Source of the DNA: Bacillota bacterium | GTDB lineage: Bacteria > Bacillota > Clostridia > Tissierellales > Peptoniphilaceae | Reading direction: 5' to 3' | Length of the DNA stretch: 8,422 nt | Assembly: GCA_023394215.1 (NCBI GenBank) | Contig: JAEXBH010000118.1 | Location: forward strand, 1-8,422 | Position numbers and translations under genes: made by a program | Notes under the pieces: generated by a model | Told to the model about the DNA's origin: nothing | The model's database searches: none | What the model saw: the letters and a program-made list of their open reading frames with translations, nothing else | In this document: positions 1 to 6,988 of the stretch, one piece after another | Position numbering within the stretch: position 1 is the first letter of the stretch | Layout: each line of letters begins with the position of its first letter

Positions 1-9
1 GAGGAGAAA

Positions 10-1149
10 GTGAAAAACTTAAAAAAAATTATTTCATTGCTGTTAGTTTTGGTTATGGTATTTTCATTAGCGGCATGCGGAAAGTCAGCAGACCAAGCTG
101 CTAAGGAAAAAGAACAAACTCAACCGACTAAGGAAGAAGGAACTAAGGAAGGCGAAAATAAGGATGCGGAAGCTCCAAAAACCGAGACAGACAAGAAGCT
201 TAGGGTTTGTATAGTTTATACAGGAAACTTGGGTGACAAGTCTTATAACGACTCTGCAAATATGGGGGCTCAAAAGGCTGTTAAGGACTTCGGTATTGAA
301 CTTAAGTCTTTGGAAGGTTCAACTGCTCAGGAATGGGAAGCTAACTTGGTAGCCGCAGCAGAAGAAGGATATGATTTGATTATCGGAGCTTCATCAAATA
401 TAGGCGACTATATTAAAAAGCACGGTGCAAATTATCCTAATGCTAAATTTGCAATTATCGATACAACTATCGATTTACCGAACGTTTCATCTATAAGCTT
501 TGCTCAAAATGAAGGTTCGTTCTTGGCAGGTGCGGCAGCAGCTTTGTTTACACAAAAGACTGATATACCGGGAGTAAACCCTGAAAAGATTATCGGTTGG
601 GTAGGAGGAATGGATATTCCTGTACTTCACGATTTCTATGTAGGTTATGAACAAGGTGCTAAATACATAGACCCTGAAGTTAAGATTCTTCAATCATTTG
701 CAGGCGGTTGGCAAGATCCTTTGAAGGGTAAAGAGCTTACACTTGCTCAATATGGACAAGGTGCCGATATAGTAATGAATGTTGCATCAGGAACAGGCGT
801 TGGTATATTGGAAGGAGCTAAGGAAGCTGGCAAGTATGCTATAGGTGTAGATTTAAATCAAGACGGAGACCAACCGGGCAGCGTTTTGACATCTATGGTA
901 AAGAGAGTTGACCAAGCGGTTTACCTAACAATTGAATCAGTTGTTAAGGGAGAGTTCAAGGGCGGTTCTACAAGATATTTAACACTTAAGGACGGCGGAG
1001 TTTCTTTAACAGATTTCTCAGTTATGAAGGAATTCTTAAAGGATAAATTCCCTCAAGACATAGTTGATAAGTGTAATGAGTTGGCTGAAAAGATAGCTAA
1101 GGGTGAAATCAAGGTAGAAAACTACGAAGGTTTTGGACCACAAAAATAA
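10..1149 (+). CDS. BMP/PnrA-type nucleoside-binding lipoprotein of an ABC importer
   Basis: The protein (379 aa) is a substrate-binding lipoprotein predicted to sit on the outer face of the cytoplasmic membrane and pass a nucleoside to the permeases encoded just downstream. Residues 1-19 form a lipoprotein signal peptide (MKNLKK basic start, then a Leu/Val-rich core) ending in the lipobox L20-A21-A22-C23, so C23 is the predicted lipidated residue. A hydrophilic Lys/Glu/Thr-rich linker follows to about residue 63, then a periplasmic-binding-protein type 1 fold of the BMP family. G75-DKSYND (75-81) matches the family's N-terminal ligand-site motif, and GVDLNQDGDQPG near residue 280 is typical of the second lobe. 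It resembles PnrA of Treponema and YufN/NupN of Bacillus. The start is GTG with GAGGAG only 3 nt upstream; the reading frame is open to base 1, so a start beyond the window edge is not strictly excluded, but the signal peptide is complete from this GTG. Ligand (purine or pyrimidine) cannot be decided from sequence alone; the neighbours favour pyrimidine nucleosides. Confidence 0.93.
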   Translation: MKNLKKIISLLLVLVMVFSLAACGKSADQAAKEKEQTQPTKEEGTKEGENKDAEAPKTETDKKLRVCIVYTGNLGDKSYNDSANMGAQKAVKDFGIELKSLEGSTAQEWEANLVAAAEEGYDLIIGASSNIGDYIKKHGANYPNAKFAIIDTTIDLPNVSSISFAQNEGSFLAGAAAALFTQKTDIPGVNPEKIIGWVGGMDIPVLHDFYVGYEQGAKYIDPEVKILQSFAGGWQDPLKGKELTLAQYGQGADIVMNVASGTGVGILEGAKEAGKYAIGVDLNQDGDQPGSVLTSMVKRVDQAVYLTIESVVKGEFKGGSTRYLTLKDGGVSLTDFSVMKEFLKDKFPQDIVDKCNELAEKIAKGEIKVENYEGFGPQK

Positions 1150-1158
1150 TATTAGTAT

Positions 1159-1193
1159 ATATGTGGGGTTCTTTAAAGGACCCCATATATTTT
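1159..1193 (+). terminator. Intergenic hairpin with short T-tract, probable attenuator after the lipoprotein gene
   Basis: Bases 1159-1171 pair with 1178-1190 in an uninterrupted 13-bp stem (two G-T wobbles, four consecutive G-C pairs in the middle) around the 6-nt loop TTTAAA, followed by TTTT at 1190-1193. It ends 14 nt before the ATPase start codon. The short T-tract and the lack of any promoter-like sequence before the next gene suggest partial termination or 3'-end stabilisation rather than the end of the operon. This would give more binding protein than transporter subunits, a common arrangement in ABC importer operons. The pairing is seen in the sequence; the function is inferred. Confidence 0.7.
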
Positions 1194-1207
1194 AAAAGAG
1201 GAGTATT

Positions 1208-2743
1208 ATGAGTGAATATATCGTTGAAATGAGAGATATTGTTAAGCATTTTGGAGAGGTTAAGGCTGTAAAGCATAGCCAATTCAAATTGAAAAAGGGC
1301 GAAATACACTCTCTTATAGGTGAAAACGGTGCCGGAAAATCGACAATGATGAAGCTTTTGTACGGTATGTATCCTTTGACGGATGGCAGCATTTATATAA
1401 GGGGAGAACTTGTTGAAAGTCTTGATCCGGGAAAGGCTATAGAGCTTGGTATAGGTATGGTTCATCAGGAGTTTATGCTTATTGACGATTTAACGGTTTT
1501 GGAGAATATAATTTTAGGATTTGAACCTAAGAAGGGATTTAAGATTGATTTCCAAAAGGCCAGAGAAGACATACAACATTATATAGACCATTATAATATG
1601 GACATACAGCTGGATAAGACTGTAAGGCAAATTTCCGTTGGAGAAGCGCAGAGAGTTGAGATTATTAAAACTCTTATGAGAGGGGCTGAAATAATCATAC
1701 TTGATGAACCTACAGCGGTTTTAACGCCTCAGGAAACTCTGAAATTATTTGAAATTTTTGACAGCTTGAAGAGTGAAGGTAAGTCCATAATATTTATATC
1801 TCATAAATTAAATGAGGTTATGAGGGTATCGGATACTATTTCCGTAATGAGACAGGGAAATTTTGTAGGTTCGGTTGATAAAGTAAATACAAGTGAACTT
1901 GAACTTACCAAGATGATGATAGGAAGGGAAGTATTCTTAAATATTGAGAAAAAGGAAGCGAAACTGGGGGACCTTGCACTTGAAGTAAAGGATGTTTGGT
2001 TACCGAGTTTGAAGGAAACTTCTAAGATTAGGGGAATGAGCTTTAACGTGAGAAAGGGAGAAATTGTCGGAGTTGCTGGGATTGACGGCAACGGGCAGTC
2101 TGAGCTGATAGAAGCCATTACAGGACTTAGAAGAGTTGAAAAGGGAAAAATCTTCTTAAACGGAGTTGATATAACAAATAAATCACCTAAGGCTATCAGG
2201 AGAGCCGGTATGTCCCACATTCCGGAAGACAGAAATATAAGAGGGCTTAACAGGTTTTTGAGCATAGCCGATAATCTTTCTATGGTAGATTTGCAAAATA
2301 AAAAATACGATAAATTCGGAATTATTAATCATAAGGATATAGAAAAATCCGCCGAAATAAATATTAAGGATTTTGATATAAGACCGGCGGACCCGGACAT
2401 TGCTACAAGCAGTCTTTCAGGAGGAAATGCTCAAAAGGTGGTAGTAGCAAGGGAGGTATCCTTGGGCAAAGATTTTCTTATAGCTTCACAACCTACCAGA
2501 GGGGTAGATATAGGGGCTATAGAATCCATTAGAAATATACTTAGAAAGCAAAAGGAAGCGGGAACCGGTATACTTTTGGTTTCTGCCGAACTTGAAGAAA
2601 TACTTTCCTTGTCCGACAGGATAATTGTTATTCACGAAGGAAAGATCACAGGAGAGCTTATGGCTGATGAAGCCAATGAAAATAATATAGGTCTGCTTAT
2701 GATGGGCGGAAAACTTATAAATGATAAGGAGGGGGCTTTATAA
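1208..2743 (+). CDS. Nucleoside ABC transporter ATP-binding protein (two fused ABC domains)
   Basis: The protein (511 aa) is the cytoplasmic ATPase that would power nucleoside import through the two permeases that follow. It carries two ABC domains in tandem, as in YufO/NupO and the sugar ATPases RbsA/MglA, and has the usual length. Domain 1 is canonical: Walker A GENGAGKS (38-45), Q-loop around Q87, signature SVGEAQ (143-148), Walker B IIILDEPTA (162-170) and switch H199. Domain 2 starts near residue 255 and is degenerate in the way usual for this family: GIDGNGQS (291-298) has Gln in place of the Walker A Lys, and IASQPTRGVD (about 425-434) has Gln in place of the Walker B catalytic Glu, while the signature LSGGNAQ (403-409) is intact. 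One canonical and one impaired ATP site are therefore expected. GAGGAG lies 4 nt before the ATG. The stop overlaps the next start by one base (TAATG), suggesting translational coupling to the permease. Nucleoside rather than sugar specificity is inferred from the adjacent BMP lipoprotein. Confidence 0.93.
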   Translation: MSEYIVEMRDIVKHFGEVKAVKHSQFKLKKGEIHSLIGENGAGKSTMMKLLYGMYPLTDGSIYIRGELVESLDPGKAIELGIGMVHQEFMLIDDLTVLENIILGFEPKKGFKIDFQKAREDIQHYIDHYNMDIQLDKTVRQISVGEAQRVEIIKTLMRGAEIIILDEPTAVLTPQETLKLFEIFDSLKSEGKSIIFISHKLNEVMRVSDTISVMRQGNFVGSVDKVNTSELELTKMMIGREVFLNIEKKEAKLGDLALEVKDVWLPSLKETSKIRGMSFNVRKGEIVGVAGIDGNGQSELIEAITGLRRVEKGKIFLNGVDITNKSPKAIRRAGMSHIPEDRNIRGLNRFLSIADNLSMVDLQNKKYDKFGIINHKDIEKSAEINIKDFDIRPADPDIATSSLSGGNAQKVVVAREVSLGKDFLIASQPTRGVDIGAIESIRNILRKQKEAGTGILLVSAELEEILSLSDRIIVIHEGKITGELMADEANENNIGLLMMGGKLINDKEGAL

Positions 2744-3792
2744 TGACATCAACTAAAAAGATGATAGGCAAGATTGCCTTTACCTTATTTCTTGCCCTTG
2801 GAATGGGAGCAATACTTATATTGCTTATAGGGGAAAATCCCATAAAGGCATATGGGGCTCTTTTAAAGGGGGCTTTCGGTACCAAGCTTGGTTTCGGTAA
2901 TACGATAGTCGGCTTTACTCCTCTAATTCTGACATCCATAGCCTTTGCTGTAGCTGCTCAAGCCGGGGCCTTTAATGTAGGGGTTGAAGGAGAGGTTATT
3001 TTAGGAGGGCTTGCAGCCGCCTATATAGGAATAAACTGGGGATTTTTACCGGTTCCCATGCTGTTTATAGCCTGTTTTTTAGGGGCTATGATTGTATCGG
3101 CGGTTTGGGCTTTGATACCGGCACTTTTAAAGGCCTACTATAATGTATCCGAAGTCTGCGTGACCATACTTATGAACTCTGTGGCAGTTTATATAGGATC
3201 ATACCTGGTTAGCGGCCCTATGAGTGCCAAGACGGCAAACCCTCAAAGTTTACCTGTTTTAGTTACGCTTGGAAAATTTTTAAGACCTTCATCAGCGAAT
3301 GTAGGTATATTTATAGCCATAATTATAGCTGTTTTTGTAATATTTTTGCTCTATAAGACTAAGTTCGGTTTTGAAATAAGAGCTGTGGGACTTAACCCTA
3401 AAAATGCGGATTATATAGGAATAAGTTCCAAGAAAACTTTTGTAAAGGCTATGCTTTTGTCAGGTATGCTTGGCGGGATAGCCGGATGCATAGAAGTTTT
3501 AGGCGTTCACGGTTACTATTTGGACGGATTTGCTACAGGTCTTGGGGCTAACGGTATGTTAGCCGCTTTAATAGTTAAGGCGAATCCTATTTTTGCACCG
3601 ATTACAGCGTTTTTCCTTGCTGTTTTGAAATCTGGCTCAATGGCTATGCAACAATCTACAAGTGTTCCTAAATCCATAGTAGATACAATTTCGGCAGTAT
3701 TTATAATTGTAGCTACAATGGACATAGTAATAGAATTTGTAAAGAAAAGAAAAAAAGCGAATGCCTTAAATAAAGAAGGAGGGGTGAAATAA
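2743..3792 (+). CDS. Nucleoside ABC transporter permease, first subunit (YufP/NupP-like)
   Basis: The protein (349 aa) is a polytopic inner-membrane permease of the BPD_transp_2 type (ribose, branched-chain amino acid and nucleoside importers). About eight to nine hydrophobic segments are visible, roughly at residues 7-30, 52-76, 84-100, 103-130, 136-157, 186-205, 230-254, 268-297 and 313-332, with a basic cytoplasmic tail (KKRKKANALNK). Two family motifs stand out: FNVGVEGEVILGG from residue 77, and the cytoplasmic RAVGLNP stretch from R213 followed by ADYIGIS, which corresponds to the loop that contacts the ATPase. It would form half of the heterodimeric channel, with the next gene supplying the other half. 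AGGAGG (2727-2732) lies inside the end of the ATPase gene 10 nt before the ATG, and the start codon overlaps the ATPase stop by one base. Its own stop overlaps the next permease start in the same TAATG form. Subunit names are by analogy with Bacillus. Confidence 0.92.
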   Translation: MTSTKKMIGKIAFTLFLALGMGAILILLIGENPIKAYGALLKGAFGTKLGFGNTIVGFTPLILTSIAFAVAAQAGAFNVGVEGEVILGGLAAAYIGINWGFLPVPMLFIACFLGAMIVSAVWALIPALLKAYYNVSEVCVTILMNSVAVYIGSYLVSGPMSAKTANPQSLPVLVTLGKFLRPSSANVGIFIAIIIAVFVIFLLYKTKFGFEIRAVGLNPKNADYIGISSKKTFVKAMLLSGMLGGIAGCIEVLGVHGYYLDGFATGLGANGMLAALIVKANPIFAPITAFFLAVLKSGSMAMQQSTSVPKSIVDTISAVFIIVATMDIVIEFVKKRKKANALNKEGGVK

Positions 3793-4754
3793 TGGGAATA
3801 TTTGATACTTTGGGAGATATTTTTAACAGCTCCTTGATTTATTCTACATTTAGGGCATCTACCCCTATAATATACGCCGCTTTATGTGCAACAATCACCC
3901 AACAGGCGAATATTTTGAATGTAGGTACCGAGGGTATTATGTTGGTCGGAGCTTTTACAGCGGTAACTGCCAGTTATTTTACCGGTTCATGGTTAATAGG
4001 TGTGCTTGCCGCCATGTTGGCAGGCTCTATAATAGCCTTAATAATGTCGGTAGGGCATTTGAAGTACAGAGCAGATATCACAGCTATAGGAATGGGGATT
4101 AATCTATTTGCTATAGCAATTACAAAATTTTTGTTACAGGTAATATTTAAAACAAACGGGACTTTCACAAGTCCTGATATAAGACCTATACCGAGACTTA
4201 ATTTTGCTTTTTTGGAAAATATACCGGTCATAGGACCTATAATTAATAATTGGTCGCTTACCGAGTGGTTTGTAATACCCTTTGTAATATTTTTACAGTT
4301 TTTTATCTTCAAAACTGTGTACGGATTAAGACTAAGGTCTGTTGGACAATTTCCTTTAGCTGCAAAGACGGCAGGGATAGAACCTGACAGGATAAAATAT
4401 CAAGCCCTTATAGTTTCCGGACTTATAGGAGGTTTGGCAGGAGCCCATCTTTCACTTGGCTATAGTGCTCAGTTTGTAGAAAATATGACCAATAACAGAG
4501 GCTTCATGGGGGTTGCGGCCATGTATTTCGGAGGGGCAAATCCTTTCATAGTATCTGTGGGATGTTTGCTGTTCGGATTTTCCGATTCTGTCGGGGCAAG
4601 ACTTCAGGCTTACGGTTTGCCTTCACAGTTCGTGCTTATGATGCCTTACATAGTTACGGTAATAGTTTTGGGAGTTTCTATGTATTTGAAAATTAAAAAC
4701 CAAAGGAAGAGAGAATCTTCAGTAGTTGATTACAATATAAAAATAAAAAGCTGA
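3792..4754 (+). CDS. Nucleoside ABC transporter permease, second subunit (YufQ/NupQ-like)
   Basis: The protein (320 aa) is the second, shorter membrane subunit of the importer. Hydrophobic segments run through most of the chain (roughly 18-42, 48-65, 68-88, 94-120, 155-176, 203-226, 238-265 and 276-298), ending in a charged tail. The motif ILNVGTEGIMLVGA (N43-V44-G45-T46-E47-G48) parallels FNVGVEGEVILGG of the preceding permease, and RSVGQFPLAAKTAGI from R182 is the equivalent cytoplasmic loop, so the pair are diverged homologues expected to form a heterodimer. AAGGAGG (3776-3782) sits 9 nt before the ATG within the previous gene, and the start overlaps the previous stop by one base. Its TGA stop also overlaps an ATG (4754) and is followed by the nucleoside hydrolase, which places transport and cleavage in the same transcript. 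Assignment to nucleosides rather than sugars comes from family resemblance and neighbours. Confidence 0.92.
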   Translation: MGIFDTLGDIFNSSLIYSTFRASTPIIYAALCATITQQANILNVGTEGIMLVGAFTAVTASYFTGSWLIGVLAAMLAGSIIALIMSVGHLKYRADITAIGMGINLFAIAITKFLLQVIFKTNGTFTSPDIRPIPRLNFAFLENIPVIGPIINNWSLTEWFVIPFVIFLQFFIFKTVYGLRLRSVGQFPLAAKTAGIEPDRIKYQALIVSGLIGGLAGAHLSLGYSAQFVENMTNNRGFMGVAAMYFGGANPFIVSVGCLLFGFSDSVGARLQAYGLPSQFVLMMPYIVTVIVLGVSMYLKIKNQRKRESSVVDYNIKIKS

Positions 4755-4755
4755 T

Positions 4756-4760
4756 GGGAG
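4756..4760 (+). promoter_or_regulatory. Ribosome binding site that selects the hydrolase start at 4766
   Basis: GGGAG lies 5 nt before ATG 4766. The alternative in-frame ATG at 4754, which overlaps the permease stop as TGATG, has only AAAAAGC upstream and no Shine-Dalgarno match. A start at 4766 also gives the protein start MEKRKIILDCDPGHDDA, like that of E. coli RihB. Confidence 0.6.
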
Positions 4761-4765
4761 AATTT

Positions 4766-5698
4766 ATGGAAAAAAGAAAGATTATTTTAGACTGTGACCC
4801 GGGTCATGATGATGCGGTTGCTATTATCTTAGCAGGTAAAAATCCTAAGATTGATTTGTTAGGGATTACAGTTGTTTCAGGAAATCAAACTATGGATAAG
4901 ACCGTAATAAATGCCTTAAATGTTGTTCAGCATTTGGGATTGGATGTTCCGGTTTATGCTGGTGGTGGAGTTCCTATGGTAAGAAAGACTGTAATAGCCG
5001 GAGATATTCACGGGGAAAGCGGCCTGGACGGTCCTGTTTTTGAAGAACTTAATATAAAAGCTGAAAAGGAAAATGCTATTAACTATATAGCAAGAACCCT
5101 TATGGAAAGTGATGAAAAAATCACTATTGTTACTACAGGTCCTATGACCAACCTTGCTATGGCGATGAGACTTGAACCTAAAATAGTGGATAAAATTGAA
5201 GAAATTGTCCTTATGGGAGGAGCATACGCAAACGGTAATGTAACTCCTGCGGCAGAATTTAATATTTTTGCCGATGCCGAAGCTGCTTATGTTTGCTTTA
5301 CTTCAGGATTGCCTATAACCATGGTAGGTCTTGATGTTACAAGAAAGGCTCTTTGCTATCCTTCAATTGTTGAAAGGATGAGAAAGGTCGGAAATAAGGC
5401 ATCAGACTTGTTTGCGGATCTAATGGCGTTTTTTAATAAATCCCAAAAAGAAGTTTTCGGTTGGGACGGGGGTCCTCTACATGATCCTGTGACAATAGCT
5501 TACCTAATAGATCCGAGTGTTTTGGTAACAAAGCCTATGTATTCTACAATAGAAATCAGGAGTAATGAATCTTACGGAAGAACAAACTGTGACTATTTCG
5601 GATATTTACAAAAAGAACCTACTGCAAATATATCTATTGATATAGATGTTGAAAAATATTGGAATATTATTGAAGAGACCTTGAAGCTGTATAATTGA
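4766..5698 (+). CDS. rihB: Pyrimidine-specific ribonucleoside hydrolase, RihB-like
   Basis: The enzyme (310 aa) belongs to the inosine-uridine nucleoside hydrolase family, which hydrolyses the N-glycosidic bond of ribonucleosides to free base plus ribose, in the cytoplasm, using a bound calcium ion. The N-terminal metal and catalytic motif DCDPGHDDA (9-17) supplies D11, D15 and D16. GPMTNLAMA (125-133) contains T128, EFNIFADAEAA (164-174) is the ribose-binding segment, and H239-D240 in GGPLHDPV completes the site. H82 and H239 are both present at the positions known in E. coli RihB (YeiK), a uridine/cytidine hydrolase, and the whole chain resembles RihB in length and wording. Pyrimidine preference is therefore likely, though inferred. 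The start was set at 4766 from the GGGAG site; starting at 4754 would add MGEF. It follows the permease genes directly and is 15 nt ahead of the M20 enzyme gene, clearly in the same operon. Confidence 0.9.
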   Translation: MEKRKIILDCDPGHDDAVAIILAGKNPKIDLLGITVVSGNQTMDKTVINALNVVQHLGLDVPVYAGGGVPMVRKTVIAGDIHGESGLDGPVFEELNIKAEKENAINYIARTLMESDEKITIVTTGPMTNLAMAMRLEPKIVDKIEEIVLMGGAYANGNVTPAAEFNIFADAEAAYVCFTSGLPITMVGLDVTRKALCYPSIVERMRKVGNKASDLFADLMAFFNKSQKEVFGWDGGPLHDPVTIAYLIDPSVLVTKPMYSTIEIRSNESYGRTNCDYFGYLQKEPTANISIDIDVEKYWNIIEETLKLYN

Positions 5699-5713
5699 TA
5701 TCAGGAGGGTAAA

Positions 5714-6976
5714 ATGTTGGATTTAAGAGAGGTTTTATCCAAAAATAAGGACAAATATATAAAGTATTTATCCGATATTGTTGCTATAGATACCCATGAT
5801 ATAGGACACGGGATTAAAGGAGGGCTTGAAAAAGAAGCCCAGGATTATCTTATAAGACTTTTTGAGGAAATGGGTGCTGAAGTTGAAGTCGACCAGATGA
5901 AAGATGAAGTGATCAGGGATTTCTATAATAAGCATCAGGAGGGAAATCTTGGACATAACTATGATGGTAGGTACAATGTTTACGCTACATTTAAAGGTAA
6001 GAGCCAAAGAAGCCTTATGTTCAACGGACATATCGATGTAATGCCTGCAGACAATCTTGCTGAATGGACAAGTCATCCATTTAAACCTGAAATTCGTGAC
6101 GGAAAAATGTATGGAAGGGGAACTGCTGACATGAAGGGAGGGCTTATGGCTTCCATAATGGCTGTAAAGCTTTTAAAAGATGCCGGTTATGAACTTCCCG
6201 GAACTGTAAAAATAACTTCAGTATGTGATGAAGAAGGCGGTGGAAACGGCTCCATGCAGGCTATAGCAAATGGGCAAAGAGCGGATGGATGCGTTGTTTG
6301 CGAAGGAACGGATTCAGAGCTTATACTTGCTCATATGGGTTTTGTATTTTTTAGAGTCGAGTTTGAAGGCAAGCCTTGCCATTCAGGAACGAAGATGGAC
6401 GGTGTGAGTGCCATTGATAAGGCTATAAAGCTTATAAATGCTTTAAATGAAAAGGAGCATGTGTGGCTTTTAAAATATAAGCACCCTCTTTTGCCTGCGC
6501 CAAATTTGAATATAGGTGTGATACATGGGGGAAATGCGGGCTCGACTGTGCCGGCAGACTGCTATTTTGAAACCTGTGTTCACTATTTGCCTAATCTTAT
6601 GAGTCATGAACAAGTTGTTAAAGAATTTAATGATGTAATTGACAGGGTTTGCGCTTCGGATGAATGGTTGGAAAATCACAGACCGGAAGTTACAATCTAT
6701 CAGGCCGGACATGGATTTGAAATGGACTTGGATCATAGATTGGTAGAAGATTTCAATAAATCATATCTTGCTTCAATGGATAAAAATGTTAAGATTGTAG
6801 GCTCTCCGTCGGGCTGTGATTCCAGACTTTGGAGAAATATTGCCAAGATGCCGACAATACAGTTTGGTCCGGGAGCATTGGCTCAAGCCCATGCCACTGA
6901 TGAATATGTAAGTATTCAGGATTATTTGGATTGCATTTTGATTTATGCTCAGTTGATATTAAATTATTGTAAATAA
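5714..6976 (+). CDS. M20 family metallohydrolase (ArgE/DapE-type deacylase or peptidase)
   Basis: The protein (420 aa) is a predicted cytoplasmic two-zinc amidohydrolase with a full set of M20 motifs at the usual family length. Zinc ligands and catalytic residues are visible in order: H106 and D108 in FNGHIDV, bridging D139 in GRGTADMKGG, catalytic base E173 and ligand E174 in CDEEGGGNG, E197 in VCEGTD, and H393 in AQAHATDEY. The inserted dimerisation (lid) domain lies at about 215-330, opening near CHSGTKMDG. Enzymes of this class remove an acyl group or amino acid from an amide (acetylornithine, succinyl-diaminopimelate, N-carbamoyl compounds, dipeptides), and sequence alone does not give the substrate here. 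AGGAGGG (5703-5709) precedes the ATG by 4 nt. It sits 15 nt after the nucleoside hydrolase and 12 nt before the amidotransferase-like gene, so a role connected to imported nucleosides or their conjugates is possible but unproven. No key residue appears missing. Confidence 0.9.
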   Translation: MLDLREVLSKNKDKYIKYLSDIVAIDTHDIGHGIKGGLEKEAQDYLIRLFEEMGAEVEVDQMKDEVIRDFYNKHQEGNLGHNYDGRYNVYATFKGKSQRSLMFNGHIDVMPADNLAEWTSHPFKPEIRDGKMYGRGTADMKGGLMASIMAVKLLKDAGYELPGTVKITSVCDEEGGGNGSMQAIANGQRADGCVVCEGTDSELILAHMGFVFFRVEFEGKPCHSGTKMDGVSAIDKAIKLINALNEKEHVWLLKYKHPLLPAPNLNIGVIHGGNAGSTVPADCYFETCVHYLPNLMSHEQVVKEFNDVIDRVCASDEWLENHRPEVTIYQAGHGFEMDLDHRLVEDFNKSYLASMDKNVKIVGSPSGCDSRLWRNIAKMPTIQFGPGALAQAHATDEYVSIQDYLDCILIYAQLILNYCK

Positions 6977-6982
6977 GAGGAG
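6977..6982 (+). promoter_or_regulatory. Ribosome binding site of the amidotransferase-like gene
   Basis: GAGGAG is followed by AAG and then two consecutive ATG codons at 6986 and 6989. Spacing is 3 nt to the first and 6 nt to the second, so 6989 is the better start. The choice changes the protein by a single Met. Confidence 0.55.
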
Positions 6983-6988
6983 AAGATG

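Noticed and set aside
1109..1465. Minus-strand open frame of 118 codons spanning the hairpin and the ATPase start
   Set aside because: It lies antisense to two clearly coding genes, shows no recognisable domain, and runs through the hairpin; it reads as a shadow of the real frames.
1801..2265. Minus-strand open frame of 154 codons inside the ATPase gene
   Set aside because: It is fully antisense to conserved ABC domain sequence. Its low-complexity Ser/Pro/Leu composition is typical of the reverse complement of a real gene.
2078..2515. Apparent loss of catalytic residues in the second ABC domain (GNGQS, ASQPTRG)
   Set aside because: These substitutions are the normal state of the second domain in this transporter family, so they are not a sign of decay.
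3884..4102. Plus-strand 72-codon frame inside the second permease gene
   Set aside because: It is out of frame within conserved transmembrane coding sequence and has no homology-like features.
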